Counted from the stretch's first letter, positions 19,161-29,093 are shown. The stretch is 64,000 nucleotides of DNA from Photobacterium iliopiscarium (GCF_003026395.1 NZ_PYOO01000009.1:62001-126000); one strand, 5' to 3'. Notes: generated from the sequence alone by a model not told the origin. Program-made: numbers and translations.

Positions 19161-19808
19161 ATGAAAACCCGCGATCGAATTATTCATGCAGCATTAGCAT
19201 TGTTTAATGAACATGGTGAACCTAACGTGACCACTAATCATATAGCGGCTGATTTAGGGATCAGTCCTGGTAATTTGTATTATCATTTTCGCAATAAAGA
19301 TCAAATTATTGATTGTATTTTTGATCAGTATGCTATTGATTTAAAAGTTAGTTTTGAGCCGGTTGATGTAGCCGAGGCAATCGAGGAAAGTTTATTACGT
19401 TATTTAGATGCGGTATTTTTATTGATGTGGCGTTACCGTTTTTTCTATGCCAATTTACCTGATATTTTACGTCGAGATGCTGTTCTTCAAGATAAATATT
19501 TGGCGGTGCAGACTCAACTTCAAGTTAATATTAGCCAAATTATGATTAATTTTCGTGATGCAGGTTTGCTGACTCTTGCTGATGTTGACCTTAAAGTTTT
19601 GGCTGATACGTTAAAATTGGTTGCGTCATCTTGGATCAGTTACCAAACGACGCAAGTCCCTGGCGCTAAAATAACTCAAACCGTGATTTATCATGGTGTG
19701 CAGCAGATGTTAAATATTGTACGACCGTTAGCGACTGAGCTTGGTCAGCAACGAGTTGCGACATTACAACACCATTATTTAGAACAAGAACAAAAGATCA
19801 CTAATTAG
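19161..19808 (+). CDS. TetR/AcrR family transcriptional regulator
   Basis: A 215-residue regulator beginning MKTRDRIIHAALALFNEHG. The DNA-binding helix-turn-helix covers about residues 22-46 (NVTTNHIAADLGISPGNLYYHFRNKDQII). The C-terminal ligand domain is not recognised. The start at 19161 has AAGGA 10 bp upstream and gives the usual TetR N-terminus; a longer in-frame reading to 19050 lacks support. It is divergent from lpxM across 224 bp, so it may control itself and the LPS operon, which is inference. Confidence 0.88.
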   Translation: MKTRDRIIHAALALFNEHGEPNVTTNHIAADLGISPGNLYYHFRNKDQIIDCIFDQYAIDLKVSFEPVDVAEAIEESLLRYLDAVFLLMWRYRFFYANLPDILRRDAVLQDKYLAVQTQLQVNISQIMINFRDAGLLTLADVDLKVLADTLKLVASSWISYQTTQVPGAKITQTVIYHGVQQMLNIVRPLATELGQQRVATLQHHYLEQEQKITN

Positions 19809-19820
19809 TGTGTTGTTATA

Positions 19821-19850
19821 AAAGGTTGGTCTTATGACCAACCTTTTTAG
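19821..19850. terminator. Bidirectional terminator between tetR-type gene and envC
   Basis: AAAGGTTGGTC (19821-19831) pairs perfectly with 19836-19846 across a TTAT loop, with T-run on the plus side and A-run on the other, so it can end both converging transcripts. Confidence 0.92.
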
Positions 19851-19864
19851 TTTTAGATCTTAAT

Positions 19865-21157
19865 CTAACGTTTTAACCATGGCTTTGGATCAACTGGGGT
19901 GCCTTTGCGGCGGATTTGTAAATACAATCCAGGCTGTTCTTGGCCACCACTATCACCGACTAAGGCTATTGGTTCGCCCGCTTGAACGGTATCACCAATT
20001 TTCTTAAGTAGCGTTTGGTTATAACCATAGAAACTCATATCACCTTTACCGTGATCAATCGCGATCATCAGACCATAACCGCGTAACCAATCGGCAAAAA
20101 CAACTTTACCGGAATATATGGCTTTGACTTGGCTACCAATAGGTTTGCTGATTACCATTCCTTTCCAATGCAGTTCACGTTGTAATGGTGCACCATAATT
20201 GTGAAGAATAGGTCCGCGAAGTGGCCACAGAAGCTTCCCTTTGTGTCCTGCAAGCCCATCCATTGGTACTTGCATTTTTGCGTAGCGTGCTTTTAGTTGT
20301 TTTGCTTGTGCTTCTGCAATCGCTTTGGCTTTGGCTTCTTTGGCAGCAGCAATACGTGCTTGAGCTTCGGCTTCAGCTTTTGCGCGCGCTGCGGCTTCAG
20401 CTTTTGCTCGAGCAATGGCTTCTGCTTTTGCTTTGGCGATTGCCTTGAGCATGTTTTGCTCATCTGCACGCAAATCAGCTAATGCTTCAGTGCTGGTGTG
20501 GATTTGTGATTTTATTTTATTGAGCGTTAATTGACGTGATTGTTGTTGACCATCAAGTTGTTTTTTTTGCTGATTGAGTTCAGTTAGCGCTTGTTGTTGT
20601 TCTGCTTTTTGTTCAGCAAGGGTATGAATTTTAAGCTGTAATTCTGTTTTGGTTGCATCTAATGCATCAATAGCTGTTGCGCGTGCTTTACTGACATATT
20701 CGGCATAAGTTGTCATACGATCTAATTTAGCCGAATTTTCGCCACTGAGAAGATTAGCGATATCACTGTTATTACCTTGGCGATATTGCGCATTTATTAA
20801 AGTTTTCAGTACGCTAAGTTGTTGATGTTGTTGCTGCTGAAGATGGTGTTGTTGTTGTTCTAACTTGGCAATTGATTGGGTTATTGTTGTCAATTGGTCA
20901 TTAGTTTGGTGGATTTTATTGGCAGTTTGAGCGATATCCAGTTCGTGTTGTTTAAGTTGTTTTTGTAAGGCAGCATAGTTTTGCTGTTTACTGTCGAGCT
21001 GATTTTTTTGGCGTGATATTTCCTGTTTTACGCCATCAAGCTGTTTTTGACTGGATGCTGCACATGGAACTGCAAATACCACGCATAGAAAAACGCCAGT
21101 GCATAAAGCACTGGCGCGGATTTTTAGGTTGAGGTGTCTATTAATAATATCCCGCAT
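19865..21157 (-). CDS. envC: Murein hydrolase activator EnvC
   Basis: Periplasmic divisome-associated activator of the amidases AmiA/AmiB. The 430 residues comprise a signal peptide (about 14-33, ending AVPCAASS), a long coiled coil (about 35-225), an Ala/Lys/Glu-rich low-complexity stretch (about 235-285, repeats of AKAEA), and a degenerate LytM/M23 domain (about 305-430). The last reads HNYGAPL, HWKGMVIS, DHGKGDMSFYGYNQ and LYLQIRRKGTPVDPKPWL. As in E. coli EnvC the zinc ligands of active M23 peptidases are not conserved. It starts 7 bp after gpmI, the same pairing as in E. coli. No clear Shine-Dalgarno, so coupling to gpmI is likely. Confidence 0.95.
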   Translation of the reverse strand: MRDIINRHLNLKIRASALCTGVFLCVVFAVPCAASSQKQLDGVKQEISRQKNQLDSKQQNYAALQKQLKQHELDIAQTANKIHQTNDQLTTITQSIAKLEQQQHHLQQQQHQQLSVLKTLINAQYRQGNNSDIANLLSGENSAKLDRMTTYAEYVSKARATAIDALDATKTELQLKIHTLAEQKAEQQQALTELNQQKKQLDGQQQSRQLTLNKIKSQIHTSTEALADLRADEQNMLKAIAKAKAEAIARAKAEAAARAKAEAEAQARIAAAKEAKAKAIAEAQAKQLKARYAKMQVPMDGLAGHKGKLLWPLRGPILHNYGAPLQRELHWKGMVISKPIGSQVKAIYSGKVVFADWLRGYGLMIAIDHGKGDMSFYGYNQTLLKKIGDTVQAGEPIALVGDSGGQEQPGLYLQIRRKGTPVDPKPWLKR

Positions 21158-21164
21158 GGGATAA

Positions 21165-22706
21165 TTATTTCAGATTGTATAGCACCTGACCAGACATCTC
21201 TGCAGGGATTTCGATATCTGTTAGCGATAGCATAGTTGGTGCTAGATCAGATAGCTTACCGTTTGGCTTAAGATCGAGGTCTTTATTACCGACATAAATT
21301 AATGGCACGGGTAAATTAGTATGTGCAGTATGGATGCCACCCGTTTCAGGGTTAACCATCATTTCAGCGTTACCATGGTCGGCTGTAATTAATAATTGGC
21401 CATCCATTTCTTTAATCGCAGCTACAACTTGACCAATACAGCTATCAAGTGCTTCACACGCTTTAACCGCAGCATCGTAAACGCCAGTGTGACCAACCAT
21501 GTCACCGTTAGGGTAGTTACAGATGATAACGTCAAATTCACCGCTCTTAATTGCAGCGACTAATTTTGCAGTTAGCTCAGGTGAGCTCATTTCTGGTTGA
21601 AGATCGTAAGTCGCTACTTTTGGTGATGCAACGAGTGAGCGAGATTCACCTTCAAACTCGTCTTCTTTACCGCCGTTAAAGAAGAAGGTCACGTGTGCGT
21701 ATTTTTCTGTTTCAGAAATACGTAGCTGTTTTTTACCTTTCTTCGATAGCCACTCACCTAGTGTGTTCTCTAGGCTTGCTGGTGCGAAAGCGGTGGTTAA
21801 CTCAATGTTTGCCGCATATTGGGTTAGCATTACGAAGTCAGCTAGTTGTGGGAACTGTGCACGCTCAAAACCAGTAAAGCTAGGCTCAAATGTACGAGTG
21901 ATTTCACGCGCACGGTCAGCACGGTAGTTCATGAAGATAACGCTATCGCCATCCGCAATGAATGCTGTTTCTTGGTCTGCAGTGCGTAGTTCTGTTGCTT
22001 TAACGAACTCATCATTCTCGCCACGCTCATAAGCGGCAGCTAGACCTTCAGTTGCGTTAGCAAAGGTAAATTCACCTTTAGCAGCAGTTAGTAAGTTGTA
22101 AGCAACTTCAACGCGATCCCAGTTGTTATCACGATCCATTGCGTAGTAACGACCTACAAGAGAAGCGGTACGGCCTTTACCTAGTTTTGCAAATAGGGCA
22201 TCGAAACGCTCTAGTGAGTGCTGCGCGCTACGTGGTGGTGTATCACGACCATCAAGGAATGCATGTAGATAAATTTTCTCAGCGCCACGGTTAGCGGCCA
22301 TTTCAATTGCTGCTGCAATGTGGTCTTCATGACTGTGTACGCCACCTGGAGAAACAAGACCTAGAATATGAACCGCTTTACCTGTATTTACTGCTTTATC
22401 AATCGCATTAACAAGTGCTTCATTTTCAAAGAATTCACCATCGCCAATGGCTTTAGTGATACGAGTAAGATCTTGATATACCACACGGCCAGCACCAATA
22501 TTGGTATGACCCACTTCAGAGTTACCCATTTGGCCTTCAGGTAGACCCACTTCTAGGCCTGACGCTGCGATAAGCGTATTAGGATTGTTCGCCATTAACG
22601 CATCCATTACGGGTGTGTTAGCGTTTGCAATTGCGTTATCTGAGTTATCTTCGCGGTAGCCCCAGCCATCTAAAATTACAAGTGCAAGTGGTTTCTTCGC
22701 AGACAT
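21165..22706 (-). CDS. gpmI: 2,3-bisphosphoglycerate-independent phosphoglycerate mutase
   Basis: Manganese-dependent glycolytic mutase interconverting 3- and 2-phosphoglycerate. The 513 residues show the alkaline-phosphatase-superfamily residues: VILDGWGY (Asp13 region), [19 protein letters not shown] with the catalytic Ser, DGRDTPP (about 153-159), NYRADRARE, and the C-terminal TADHGNAE and [10 protein letters not shown] metal ligands. Strong codon bias fits a highly expressed enzyme. Followed by envC. The upstream region holds a 14-bp inverted repeat. Confidence 0.98.
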   Translation of the reverse strand: MSAKKPLALVILDGWGYREDNSDNAIANANTPVMDALMANNPNTLIAASGLEVGLPEGQMGNSEVGHTNIGAGRVVYQDLTRITKAIGDGEFFENEALVNAIDKAVNTGKAVHILGLVSPGGVHSHEDHIAAAIEMAANRGAEKIYLHAFLDGRDTPPRSAQHSLERFDALFAKLGKGRTASLVGRYYAMDRDNNWDRVEVAYNLLTAAKGEFTFANATEGLAAAYERGENDEFVKATELRTADQETAFIADGDSVIFMNYRADRAREITRTFEPSFTGFERAQFPQLADFVMLTQYAANIELTTAFAPASLENTLGEWLSKKGKKQLRISETEKYAHVTFFFNGGKEDEFEGESRSLVASPKVATYDLQPEMSSPELTAKLVAAIKSGEFDVIICNYPNGDMVGHTGVYDAAVKACEALDSCIGQVVAAIKEMDGQLLITADHGNAEMMVNPETGGIHTAHTNLPVPLIYVGNKDLDLKPNGKLSDLAPTMLSLTDIEIPAEMSGQVLYNLK

Positions 22707-23079
22707 ATACTGTCCCTCTTCGAATTAAATAAAATACATCAATTACCTTAATAGGCTTTGTGTTCTAAATACCTTTTAAGGTAATTGATATAGTAATTAT
22801 CACGATTTTACTACAAAAGCACATCAAAGCAGTAGGGTTAGATGCAACTAAATCATCGCTTGTCTGTTTGTGCTCTCCGTCGAATATAGGCATTTATTCA
22901 TTAAAGTGTAAGCTCTGGATCACAGTTTTTTTCTATTTCATTGATAGGTCATCGCTCAATAAGCTTTTATACTCAAGGTCGCTGTCACAAGATCAGCAAC
23001 CTAGGTATACTCACACTCATTTTTTCAGACCGTAATATCATGGTTTGCAATCGCGCATCATGACAATAGAGTAAATTAA
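22707..23079. other. Divergent intergenic region gpmI / rhodanese gene
   Basis: This 373-bp A+T-rich region separates two divergent genes and must hold both promoters. Apart from the inverted repeat at 22738-22789 I see no ORF with a ribosome-binding site, terminator or RNA-like structure. Confidence 0.8.
22738..22789. promoter_or_regulatory. 14-bp perfect inverted repeat in the gpmI leader
   Basis: ATCAATTACCTTAA (22738-22751) and its exact complement (22776-22789) are separated by 24 bp, starting 32 bp upstream of the gpmI ATG. In RNA it would be a stable hairpin in the 5' UTR; in DNA it could bind a dimeric regulator at two half-sites. There is no T-tract for termination. A related but shorter TTACCTT/AAGGTAA pair lies upstream of zapB (38340-38361). 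Confidence 0.55.
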
Positions 23080-23517
23080 ATGCATCAATATATTGAATTT
23101 TTAACCAGTAACCCTGTTTTATCATTAGCTTGGATTGGTATTGTTATCGCGCTAATTAGCATGATGGTAAAAGAGAAAAATGCCAAATATACAACAATTG
23201 GTATTAATGAAGCGACGGCATTAGTGAATAACGAAGAGGGTGTATTCCTCGATATTCGTAATCGTGATGAGTTTCGTAAAGGTCATATTGTAGGCTCAGT
23301 TCACATTTTACCAAGCCAAATTCAACGTCAGAACACCCCAGAGCTTGAAAAACACAAAGCTGCCCCAATTATTGTTGTATGTAAGACAGGTCAAGTATCA
23401 CAAGAGACTGCAAACCAGTTAAGTAAAGATGGTTTTACTAACGTTAACGTTTTAAAAGACGGTCTTATTGCTTGGAATGAAGCTAACTTACCGCTTGTTG
23501 CAAGTAAGAAAAAATAA
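23080..23517 (+). CDS. Membrane-anchored rhodanese-domain protein (YibN-like)
   Basis: A 145-residue protein with one N-terminal membrane segment (about 12-30) and a single rhodanese domain (about 38-140). DIRNRDEFRKGHIVGSVHI is the first family motif, and the active-site loop CKTGQVS places the persulfide Cys at position 101. It probably handles sulfane sulfur at the membrane surface. It lies upstream of secB, where E. coli has yibN-grxC-secB-gpsA; here no grxC lies between. Weak ribosome-binding site (GAGTAA). Confidence 0.93.
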   Translation: MHQYIEFLTSNPVLSLAWIGIVIALISMMVKEKNAKYTTIGINEATALVNNEEGVFLDIRNRDEFRKGHIVGSVHILPSQIQRQNTPELEKHKAAPIIVVCKTGQVSQETANQLSKDGFTNVNVLKDGLIAWNEANLPLVASKKK

Positions 23518-23648
23518 TTTTATTCGATGTGATTTTGCAATTTATTTAAGTGCAAGATGACGATCTAAATTGATGCAGCCTGTGGAACACACAGTTGCAA
23601 GTATAATTAATAGCTCGTGGTAACGAGTATTTATAAAGGACTCCAAAA

Positions 23649-24119
23649 ATGGCTGAAGCAGCAAATACCGAAGCGCAACAAAACTTCCAAATTCAACGCG
23701 TATTCCTAAAAGATGTGTCTTTTGAAGCGCCAAACTCACCTGACGTATTCCAAAAAGAATGGAATCCTGATGTGAAATTGGATCTTGATACTCAAAGCCG
23801 TGAATTAGCTGAAGGTGTATATGAAGTGGTACTTCGTTTAACTGTAACGGTTAAAAATGAAGAAGAAAATGCATTCCTATGTGAAGTTCAACAAGGTGGT
23901 ATTTTCACTGTTGCTGGAATGGAAGCACCACAACTTGCTCATTGCCTTGGCGCATTCTGCCCTAACATTTTGTTCCCATATGCACGTGAAACAATCTCTA
24001 GCTTAGTGGTTAAAGGTACGTTCCCACAATTGAACCTAGCACCAGTAAACTTTGATGCTTTATTCATGAACTACCTAGAAAACCAAGCTGAAGCAAATAC
24101 TGAAAGTTCAGAAGCTTAA
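23649..24119 (+). CDS. secB: Protein-export chaperone SecB
   Basis: Cytosolic tetrameric chaperone that keeps precursor proteins unfolded and delivers them to SecA. The 156-residue protein has the family core [19 protein letters not shown] (about 14-32), [25 protein letters not shown] and [21 protein letters not shown], and an acidic C-terminal tail. AAAGGA lies upstream of the ATG. First of two clearly linked genes with gpsA 21 bp downstream. Confidence 0.98.
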   Translation: MAEAANTEAQQNFQIQRVFLKDVSFEAPNSPDVFQKEWNPDVKLDLDTQSRELAEGVYEVVLRLTVTVKNEEENAFLCEVQQGGIFTVAGMEAPQLAHCLGAFCPNILFPYARETISSLVVKGTFPQLNLAPVNFDALFMNYLENQAEANTESSEA

Positions 24120-24140
24120 TTTGTAAAAGTGACCAATATA

Positions 24141-25151
24141 ATGAACGTTAATAATACGATTTCGATGGCAGTGTTAGGCGCTGGATCTTACGGGACAGCA
24201 TTAGCAATTGCATTAGCCAGAAATGGTGCCAATGTCATTTTGTGGGGCCATGAGCCACACCATATGGCGCAATTGGAAATCGATCGTGCCAATGAAGCGT
24301 TTCTTCCTGGAGTGAGCTTTCCTGATTCGTTAATACTAACCTCAGATTTGCAAGCCGCTATTCAGGGTAGTCGTGATGTGTTAGTCGTTGTACCGAGCCA
24401 TGTTTTTGGTGGAGTGCTAGCGCAAATCAAACCTTTCTTGCGTCCAGATTCTCGTATCTGCTGGGCAACGAAAGGTTTAGAGCCTGACACTGGACGTTTA
24501 CTTAAAGATGTGGCGGTTGAGGTGTTGGGAGAACAAATTCCATTAGCTGTATTATCTGGACCAACTTTTGCGAAAGAGTTAGCCGAGGGAATGCCAACTG
24601 CGATTGCTGTTTCTTCTCCTGATGCTGAGTTTGTAGCGGATCTACAACAAAAAATTCATTGTGATAAAACATTTCGTGTTTATAGCAACAGTGATTTTAT
24701 TGGAATGCAACTGGGCGGCGCAGTTAAAAATGTGATCGCTATCGGGGCTGGAATGTCGGACGGTATAGGCTTTGGTGCTAATGCTCGTACGGCGTTAATT
24801 ACCCGCGGTTTAGCTGAAATGTGTCGTCTGGGCGCTGCACTTGGTGCGCAACCTGAAACCTTTATGGGGATGGCAGGTTTAGGTGATCTTGTTTTAACAT
24901 GCACTGATAATCAGTCTCGTAATCGTCGCTTTGGTTTAGCGCTCGGTAATGGTTGCAGTGTTGAACAAGCTCAACAGGATATTGGTCAAATAGTAGAAGG
25001 TTATCGTAATACCAAAGAAGTGTGGTTATTAGCACAACGCCATCAGGTCGAAATGCCGATTACTGAACAAATTTATCAAGTGCTTTATCTTGGTAAAGAT
25101 GCTCGAGAAGCAGCAAAAGATTTACTCGCACGAGAGAAAAAGTACGAATAA
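24141..25151 (+). CDS. gpsA: Glycerol-3-phosphate dehydrogenase [NAD(P)+]
   Basis: Reduces dihydroxyacetone phosphate to sn-glycerol 3-phosphate for phospholipid synthesis. The 336 residues show the dinucleotide-binding [12 protein letters not shown] (about 10-21), [22 protein letters not shown], the catalytic Lys in [15 protein letters not shown] (about 190-204) and [17 protein letters not shown] chose the ATG at 24141, which gives the MNVNN N-terminus expected for Vibrionaceae; a GTG at 24129 is possible. Neither has a good Shine-Dalgarno, so translational coupling to secB is likely. Ends at the terminator at 25187. Confidence 0.96.
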   Translation: MNVNNTISMAVLGAGSYGTALAIALARNGANVILWGHEPHHMAQLEIDRANEAFLPGVSFPDSLILTSDLQAAIQGSRDVLVVVPSHVFGGVLAQIKPFLRPDSRICWATKGLEPDTGRLLKDVAVEVLGEQIPLAVLSGPTFAKELAEGMPTAIAVSSPDAEFVADLQQKIHCDKTFRVYSNSDFIGMQLGGAVKNVIAIGAGMSDGIGFGANARTALITRGLAEMCRLGAALGAQPETFMGMAGLGDLVLTCTDNQSRNRRFGLALGNGCSVEQAQQDIGQIVEGYRNTKEVWLLAQRHQVEMPITEQIYQVLYLGKDAREAAKDLLAREKKYE

Positions 25152-25186
25152 AGTTGCTTGTTAAGGGTGATAACTGGTATCTATAA

Positions 25187-25218
25187 AATAACGCGAGCTT
25201 AGGCTCGCGTTATTTTTT
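25187..25218 (+). terminator. Rho-independent terminator of secB-gpsA
   Basis: A 12-bp perfect stem, AATAACGCGAGC (25187-25198) with 25203-25214, has a 4-nt loop and a T-run. It separates gpsA from cysE, which therefore needs its own promoter. Confidence 0.95.
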
Positions 25219-25349
25219 ATAACTGTACTAAAATACAATAACGTTCAGTGTTCTGATTGTGTAACGTTACCCTACTAATATAAGCCATTAATGAATAATT
25301 AATGATGGTATTGGTTTGATTAACATAAATAAGTGGAGCCGAGGGACTC

Positions 25350-26165
25350 GTGAAGGAATGTCAGCAATATCAATTATGGCTAGAGATTGAGCAAGAAGCT
25401 CGACAACAAGCCGAACAAGAACCTATGCTTGCTAGCTTTTATCATGCAACGATTATTAAGCATGAGAATTTAGCGTCAGCATTGAGTTATATTTTAGCCA
25501 ATAAATTAGCCACGCCATCGATGCCTGCAATGGCTGTTCGTGAAGTAATAGAGGAAGCGTTCGTTAGCGATAGTAATATTGTTGAAGCAGCCGCTTGTGA
25601 TATTCGTGCTGTTGTAGAACGCGATCCCGCAATTAATGCTTACTCTATTCCATTACTTTACCTCAAAGGTTGTCATGCTTTGCAGGGGTATAGGGTTGCT
25701 AATTGGCTGTGGAAACAAAACCGTAAAGCACTGGCTGTGTACTTACAGAATCAAATATCAGTGGCGTGTCAGGTTGATGTTCATCCTGCTGCGCAGATTG
25801 GCTGCGGCATCATGTTTGACCATGCGACAGGGATCGTGATTGGTGAAACGACTGTGATTGAAGATGAAGTATCTATTTTACAAGATGTGACGTTAGGTGG
25901 TACCGGTAAAGAAAGCGGTGATCGCCATCCTAAAATCCGCGAAGGCGTGATGATAGGCGCTGGAGCAAAAGTGCTGGGTAACATTGAAGTCGGCGCGGGT
26001 GCAAAAATAGGTGCTTGTTCGGTAGTATTAGAACCCGTACCACCGCACACGACGGTTGCCGGCGTGCCCGCAATTATTGTTGGACGACCTAAAACGGCGA
26101 AGCCCGCAACTGAGATGGATCAACAGTTTAATGGCAGTGATGACGTGTTTAATCATATTGACTAA
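25350..26165 (+). CDS. cysE: Serine O-acetyltransferase
   Basis: First committed step of cysteine synthesis: acetyl-CoA + L-serine to O-acetylserine. The 271 residues comprise an N-terminal helical domain and a C-terminal left-handed beta-helix of hexapeptide repeats (about 145-245). The catalytic regions are FDHATGIVIGETTVIEDEVSILQDVTLGGTG and GDRHPKI, and the tail is GVPAIIVGRP. The start is a GTG preceded by CGAGGGA. Follows secB-gpsA as in E. coli but is separated by a terminator. Confidence 0.97.
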   Translation: MKECQQYQLWLEIEQEARQQAEQEPMLASFYHATIIKHENLASALSYILANKLATPSMPAMAVREVIEEAFVSDSNIVEAAACDIRAVVERDPAINAYSIPLLYLKGCHALQGYRVANWLWKQNRKALAVYLQNQISVACQVDVHPAAQIGCGIMFDHATGIVIGETTVIEDEVSILQDVTLGGTGKESGDRHPKIREGVMIGAGAKVLGNIEVGAGAKIGACSVVLEPVPPHTTVAGVPAIIVGRPKTAKPATEMDQQFNGSDDVFNHID

Positions 26166-26204
26166 GTGACAGTGATTAATTTATAAGTCATTAATATTAT
26201 GTAT

Positions 26205-26236
26205 AAAAAAGGCGATCGAATGTTCGCCTTTTTATT
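26205..26236. terminator. Terminator between cysE and trmL
   Basis: AAAAAGGCGA (26206-26215) pairs with TCGCCTTTTT (26224-26233). A-run and T-run flank the stem, so it can act on both convergent genes. Confidence 0.88.
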
Positions 26237-26265
26237 TTTAGGTTCAGATTGTTAAGGCGTAAATT

Positions 26266-26730
26266 TTAGATTGAGCCATTAAAATCTAATTGACGCCATG
26301 CTTCAAATGCAATAATTGCGACAGCATTAGAGAGATTTAAACTGCGGCTATCGGGCTGCATTGGAATACGTAGGCGCTGTTCTAATGGTAGGCTGGCAAT
26401 AAATTCAGCGGGTAAACCGCGCGTTTCTGGGCCAAATAACAATACATCACCTTCACTAAATTTCGCATTAACATGGTAGTTAGTCGTTTTAGTGGTACAT
26501 GCAAAAATACGACGATCTGCCATTGCTTCAAGAAAAGCCTCAAAGTTTTTATAGCGATAAACATGCGTTAGGTCGTGGTAATCTAAACCGGCACGACGTA
26601 ATTTCTTTTCTTCTAAATCAAACCCTAGTGGCTCAATTAAATGTAAGTTGGCACCACAGTTAGCACTAAGGCGAATAATATTGCCAGTGTTGGGGGCGAT
26701 TTCAGGTTCATATAACGCAATATCAAACAT
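26266..26730 (-). CDS. trmL: tRNA (cytidine(34)-2'-O)-methyltransferase
   Basis: SPOUT-class methyltransferase that 2'-O-methylates the wobble base of tRNA-Leu isoacceptors. The 154 residues show the class motifs [23 protein letters not shown] (about 4-26), [13 protein letters not shown] (about 99-111) and [18 protein letters not shown] (about 121-138), which form the SAM-binding trefoil knot. Convergent with cysE. Confidence 0.96.
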   Translation of the reverse strand: MFDIALYEPEIAPNTGNIIRLSANCGANLHLIEPLGFDLEEKKLRRAGLDYHDLTHVYRYKNFEAFLEAMADRRIFACTTKTTNYHVNAKFSEGDVLLFGPETRGLPAEFIASLPLEQRLRIPMQPDSRSLNLSNAVAIIAFEAWRQLDFNGSI

Positions 26731-26827
26731 AGTTATTCAGCTTTATCTGGTGCAAAAAGAGGCCTTATTGTGACAAGCGTAACGGCAACAAGCAATCATC
26801 TTTAATCGGTAAGGTTAAGCTTGATGT

Positions 26828-28201
26828 TTAGCGGGCTAACGGTAGTGTCATACTGATCCGTAAACCGCCGAGTGGACTTGAAGTCGCTTTGATATCACCA
26901 CGGTGTTGCCGTAGTGCACTTTCTGTTATTGCGAGTCCTAACCCCGTGCCACCGCTACTGCGATCGCGTGCGGTTGAAACACGATAAAACGGTCTGAAAA
27001 TATCATCAAGTTCATCATTGGGTACGCCTTTGCCATTATCATCAATGGTGATCAGTAATTGCTGCTGTTGCTGGGTAAACTTAATTTCAATAATATTATT
27101 ACCGTATTTAATCGCATTGCGAATCACGTTCTCTAAGGCGCTAATTAATAAATTGGGATTGCCTTTTAACGGCCAAGCTTGGAGCTGATTATAGGTTAAT
27201 GTTTTATGGTGCTGCTCTGCTTCAAAACGGGCATCTTCTAGCATTTCATACCATAAACTATGACTGTCTATTATCTGTTGTTGTTGATGACTATTGACCT
27301 GCATTCGAGATAATTCTAATAGTTCGCTGATCATTTTTTCAAGTCGTTCAGCTTCGGTATCAATGCGAGATAATTCGCTGCTTTGACCTTGTTTACGTTG
27401 TGCTAATGCCGTTGCCATACGCAATCGTGTTAACGGTGAGCGTAATTCATGCGAGATATCAGATAACAATCGTTGTTGACCGCTAATAATATTATTTAAC
27501 GCATCAACCATTTGATTGAAACTGGCACCTGCTTGTTTAAATTCCTGAGGCCCTTGTTCTAAAGTCGGATCCGCTTCAAATTCCCCACGAGCAACCCGCT
27601 CTGCTGCTTGTTGTAACCGCCGCGCCGGGCGAGTAACAGCCCATGCCAGCCATAACAAAAATGGCGTACTGACCAACATCGTAAATAATAATAATTTAAA
27701 GGGTTTATCCATTATTTGAACGAAAAATGGGGGAGAACCGCGCCATACTTGACCACGATACATATACAGTGATTGTTGTTCTGTGGTGATGATAAACGGG
27801 CCTGCCATTAGCCAGCGTCCATAAAGTCGTTGTTGGGGAGTCTTGGGGTTATCAGCAATAGTAATAAAATTACGTAGTGCCTTGGTGTGTTTTTGTGGGG
27901 CAATTATATCGCCATCAATCGTTGTGAAATAGAGCTGACTATTATGATTATCTCGACGATGAGTGAGGTTTTTTACTCGTGATATGAGGCTGATGTCACC
28001 TGATGATGCTGGCGTATTTAAACGGTGATTAATTTTTTCTGCTTGTGATTGGAATCGCTGAAGCTGATGATTTGGAATGGTTTGTACTGAGCGTGGATCA
28101 TATTGAAACATGAGCACTAATGTTACGACTACCACTAATAACGTCGTCCAAAAAATAGCGAAAATACGCCCATAAAGGTGAGTAAACCCAGGTATTTGCA
28201 T
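26828..28201 (-). CDS. cpxA: Envelope stress sensor histidine kinase CpxA
   Basis: Inner-membrane sensor kinase of the Cpx envelope stress response. Domain order in 457 residues: membrane segment (about 12-32), periplasmic sensor (about 33-165), second membrane segment (about 168-188), HAMP (about 188-240), HisKA with phospho-acceptor His251 in SDISHELRSPLTRLRMA, and an ATPase domain with NVIRNAIKYG, DNGKGVP and GGTGLGLAI. Its ATG overlaps the cpxR TAA by one base (TAATG), so translation is coupled. Confidence 0.96.
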   Translation of the reverse strand: MQIPGFTHLYGRIFAIFWTTLLVVVVTLVLMFQYDPRSVQTIPNHQLQRFQSQAEKINHRLNTPASSGDISLISRVKNLTHRRDNHNSQLYFTTIDGDIIAPQKHTKALRNFITIADNPKTPQQRLYGRWLMAGPFIITTEQQSLYMYRGQVWRGSPPFFVQIMDKPFKLLLFTMLVSTPFLLWLAWAVTRPARRLQQAAERVARGEFEADPTLEQGPQEFKQAGASFNQMVDALNNIISGQQRLLSDISHELRSPLTRLRMATALAQRKQGQSSELSRIDTEAERLEKMISELLELSRMQVNSHQQQQIIDSHSLWYEMLEDARFEAEQHHKTLTYNQLQAWPLKGNPNLLISALENVIRNAIKYGNNIIEIKFTQQQQQLLITIDDNGKGVPNDELDDIFRPFYRVSTARDRSSGGTGLGLAITESALRQHRGDIKATSSPLGGLRISMTLPLAR

Positions 28202-28893
28202 TATATGGCCTCAATTAATAGATAACCTTTACCACGTAAGGTTTTTATTAATGGTTTGCCATCGCTACGTACGGGCAGCTTTTTACGTAAATTTGAAACG
28301 TGCATATCTATTGCGCGATCAAATTGAGCAAAACGTTTTCCAAGCACTTCAAGACTTAACTCTTCTTTTGCAATAATCTTACCGGGGTGTTGAACAAAAT
28401 AGCTTAGCAGTGCGAACTCAGTACCGGTCATTTCAATCGGCTGTTTATTACATAGTACTTCTTGTCGGCCAGGATAAAGCGTCAGATCTTGATATATAAG
28501 GCATTCACTATGATTGGTTTTAGTCTCGGTATTGGGTTGGGTACGTCTTAATACCGCCCGCATACGCGCCAGTAATTCTCGATCACTAAAGGGTTTAGGT
28601 AAATAATCATCAGCACCGAGTTCAAGTCCGAGTACGCGATCGATTTCATCACCTTTAGCGGTTAGCATCATTACTGGAGTGGTGTGTTTTTCGCGTAAAC
28701 GGCGTAACATTTCAGTGCCATTCATTTTTGGCATCATCACATCAAGTAATATCAAATCAATACTACTATCGATCTTTGCTAAGCCTTCAATGCCATTATT
28801 TGCTTCTTCGACATCAAATCCTTCTAGTTCAAGAATATCTTTGAGGAGAGCAGTCAGTTCTATATCGTCATCAACTAAGAGAATTTTGGGCAT
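28201..28893 (-). CDS. cpxR: Envelope stress response regulator CpxR
   Basis: OmpR-family response regulator, 230 residues. The receiver domain (1-120) has the acidic pair in LLVDDD, phospho-acceptor Asp51 in LILLDVMMP and the conserved Lys in LPKPF. A winged-helix DNA-binding domain (about 135-230) contains EMTGTEFALLSYFVQHPGK and RAIDMHVSNLRKKL. It is divergent from cpxP with a perfect CpxR box in between, so autoregulation is likely. Confidence 0.97.
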   Translation of the reverse strand: MPKILLVDDDIELTALLKDILELEGFDVEEANNGIEGLAKIDSSIDLILLDVMMPKMNGTEMLRRLREKHTTPVMMLTAKGDEIDRVLGLELGADDYLPKPFSDRELLARMRAVLRRTQPNTETKTNHSECLIYQDLTLYPGRQEVLCNKQPIEMTGTEFALLSYFVQHPGKIIAKEELSLEVLGKRFAQFDRAIDMHVSNLRKKLPVRSDGKPLIKTLRGKGYLLIEAI

Positions 28894-28984
28894 AATAGTG
28901 TCCTCAAATACAAAGGCGGTTACGGAATAAAGAAAGCTTAGTATCGCTAATCTTTGTCACTACGCCAAGTTAAGCTGTCTTAGC

Positions 28985-28999
28985 TTTACGCTAGTTTAC
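28985..28999 (-). promoter_or_regulatory. CpxR-binding box
   Basis: On the minus strand the site reads GTAAA-CTAGC-GTAAA, an exact match to the CpxR consensus GTAAA-N5-GTAAA. It lies between the divergent cpxRA and cpxP genes, 92 bp from the cpxR start and 95 bp from the cpxP start, and so can control both. Confidence 0.9.
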
Positions 29000-29093
29000 G
29001 TTTGCTAGACAGCATTTTACTTTCCAACGGTTATGATAATGACTAAGCCATATGATATGGCAACTCATTGATGATAGTGCTGGAGAAACAACG

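Noticed and set aside
20221-20482. Leu- and Cys-rich reading frames opposite the envC low-complexity region
   Set aside because: They are antisense to the Ala/Lys/Glu repeats of envC; composition follows from the repeats and there is no ribosome-binding site.
23518-23648. Remnant of grxC between the rhodanese gene and secB
   Set aside because: E. coli has grxC here, but the 131-bp gap shows no CPYC-type motif or glutaredoxin-like frame; grxC is simply absent from this locus.
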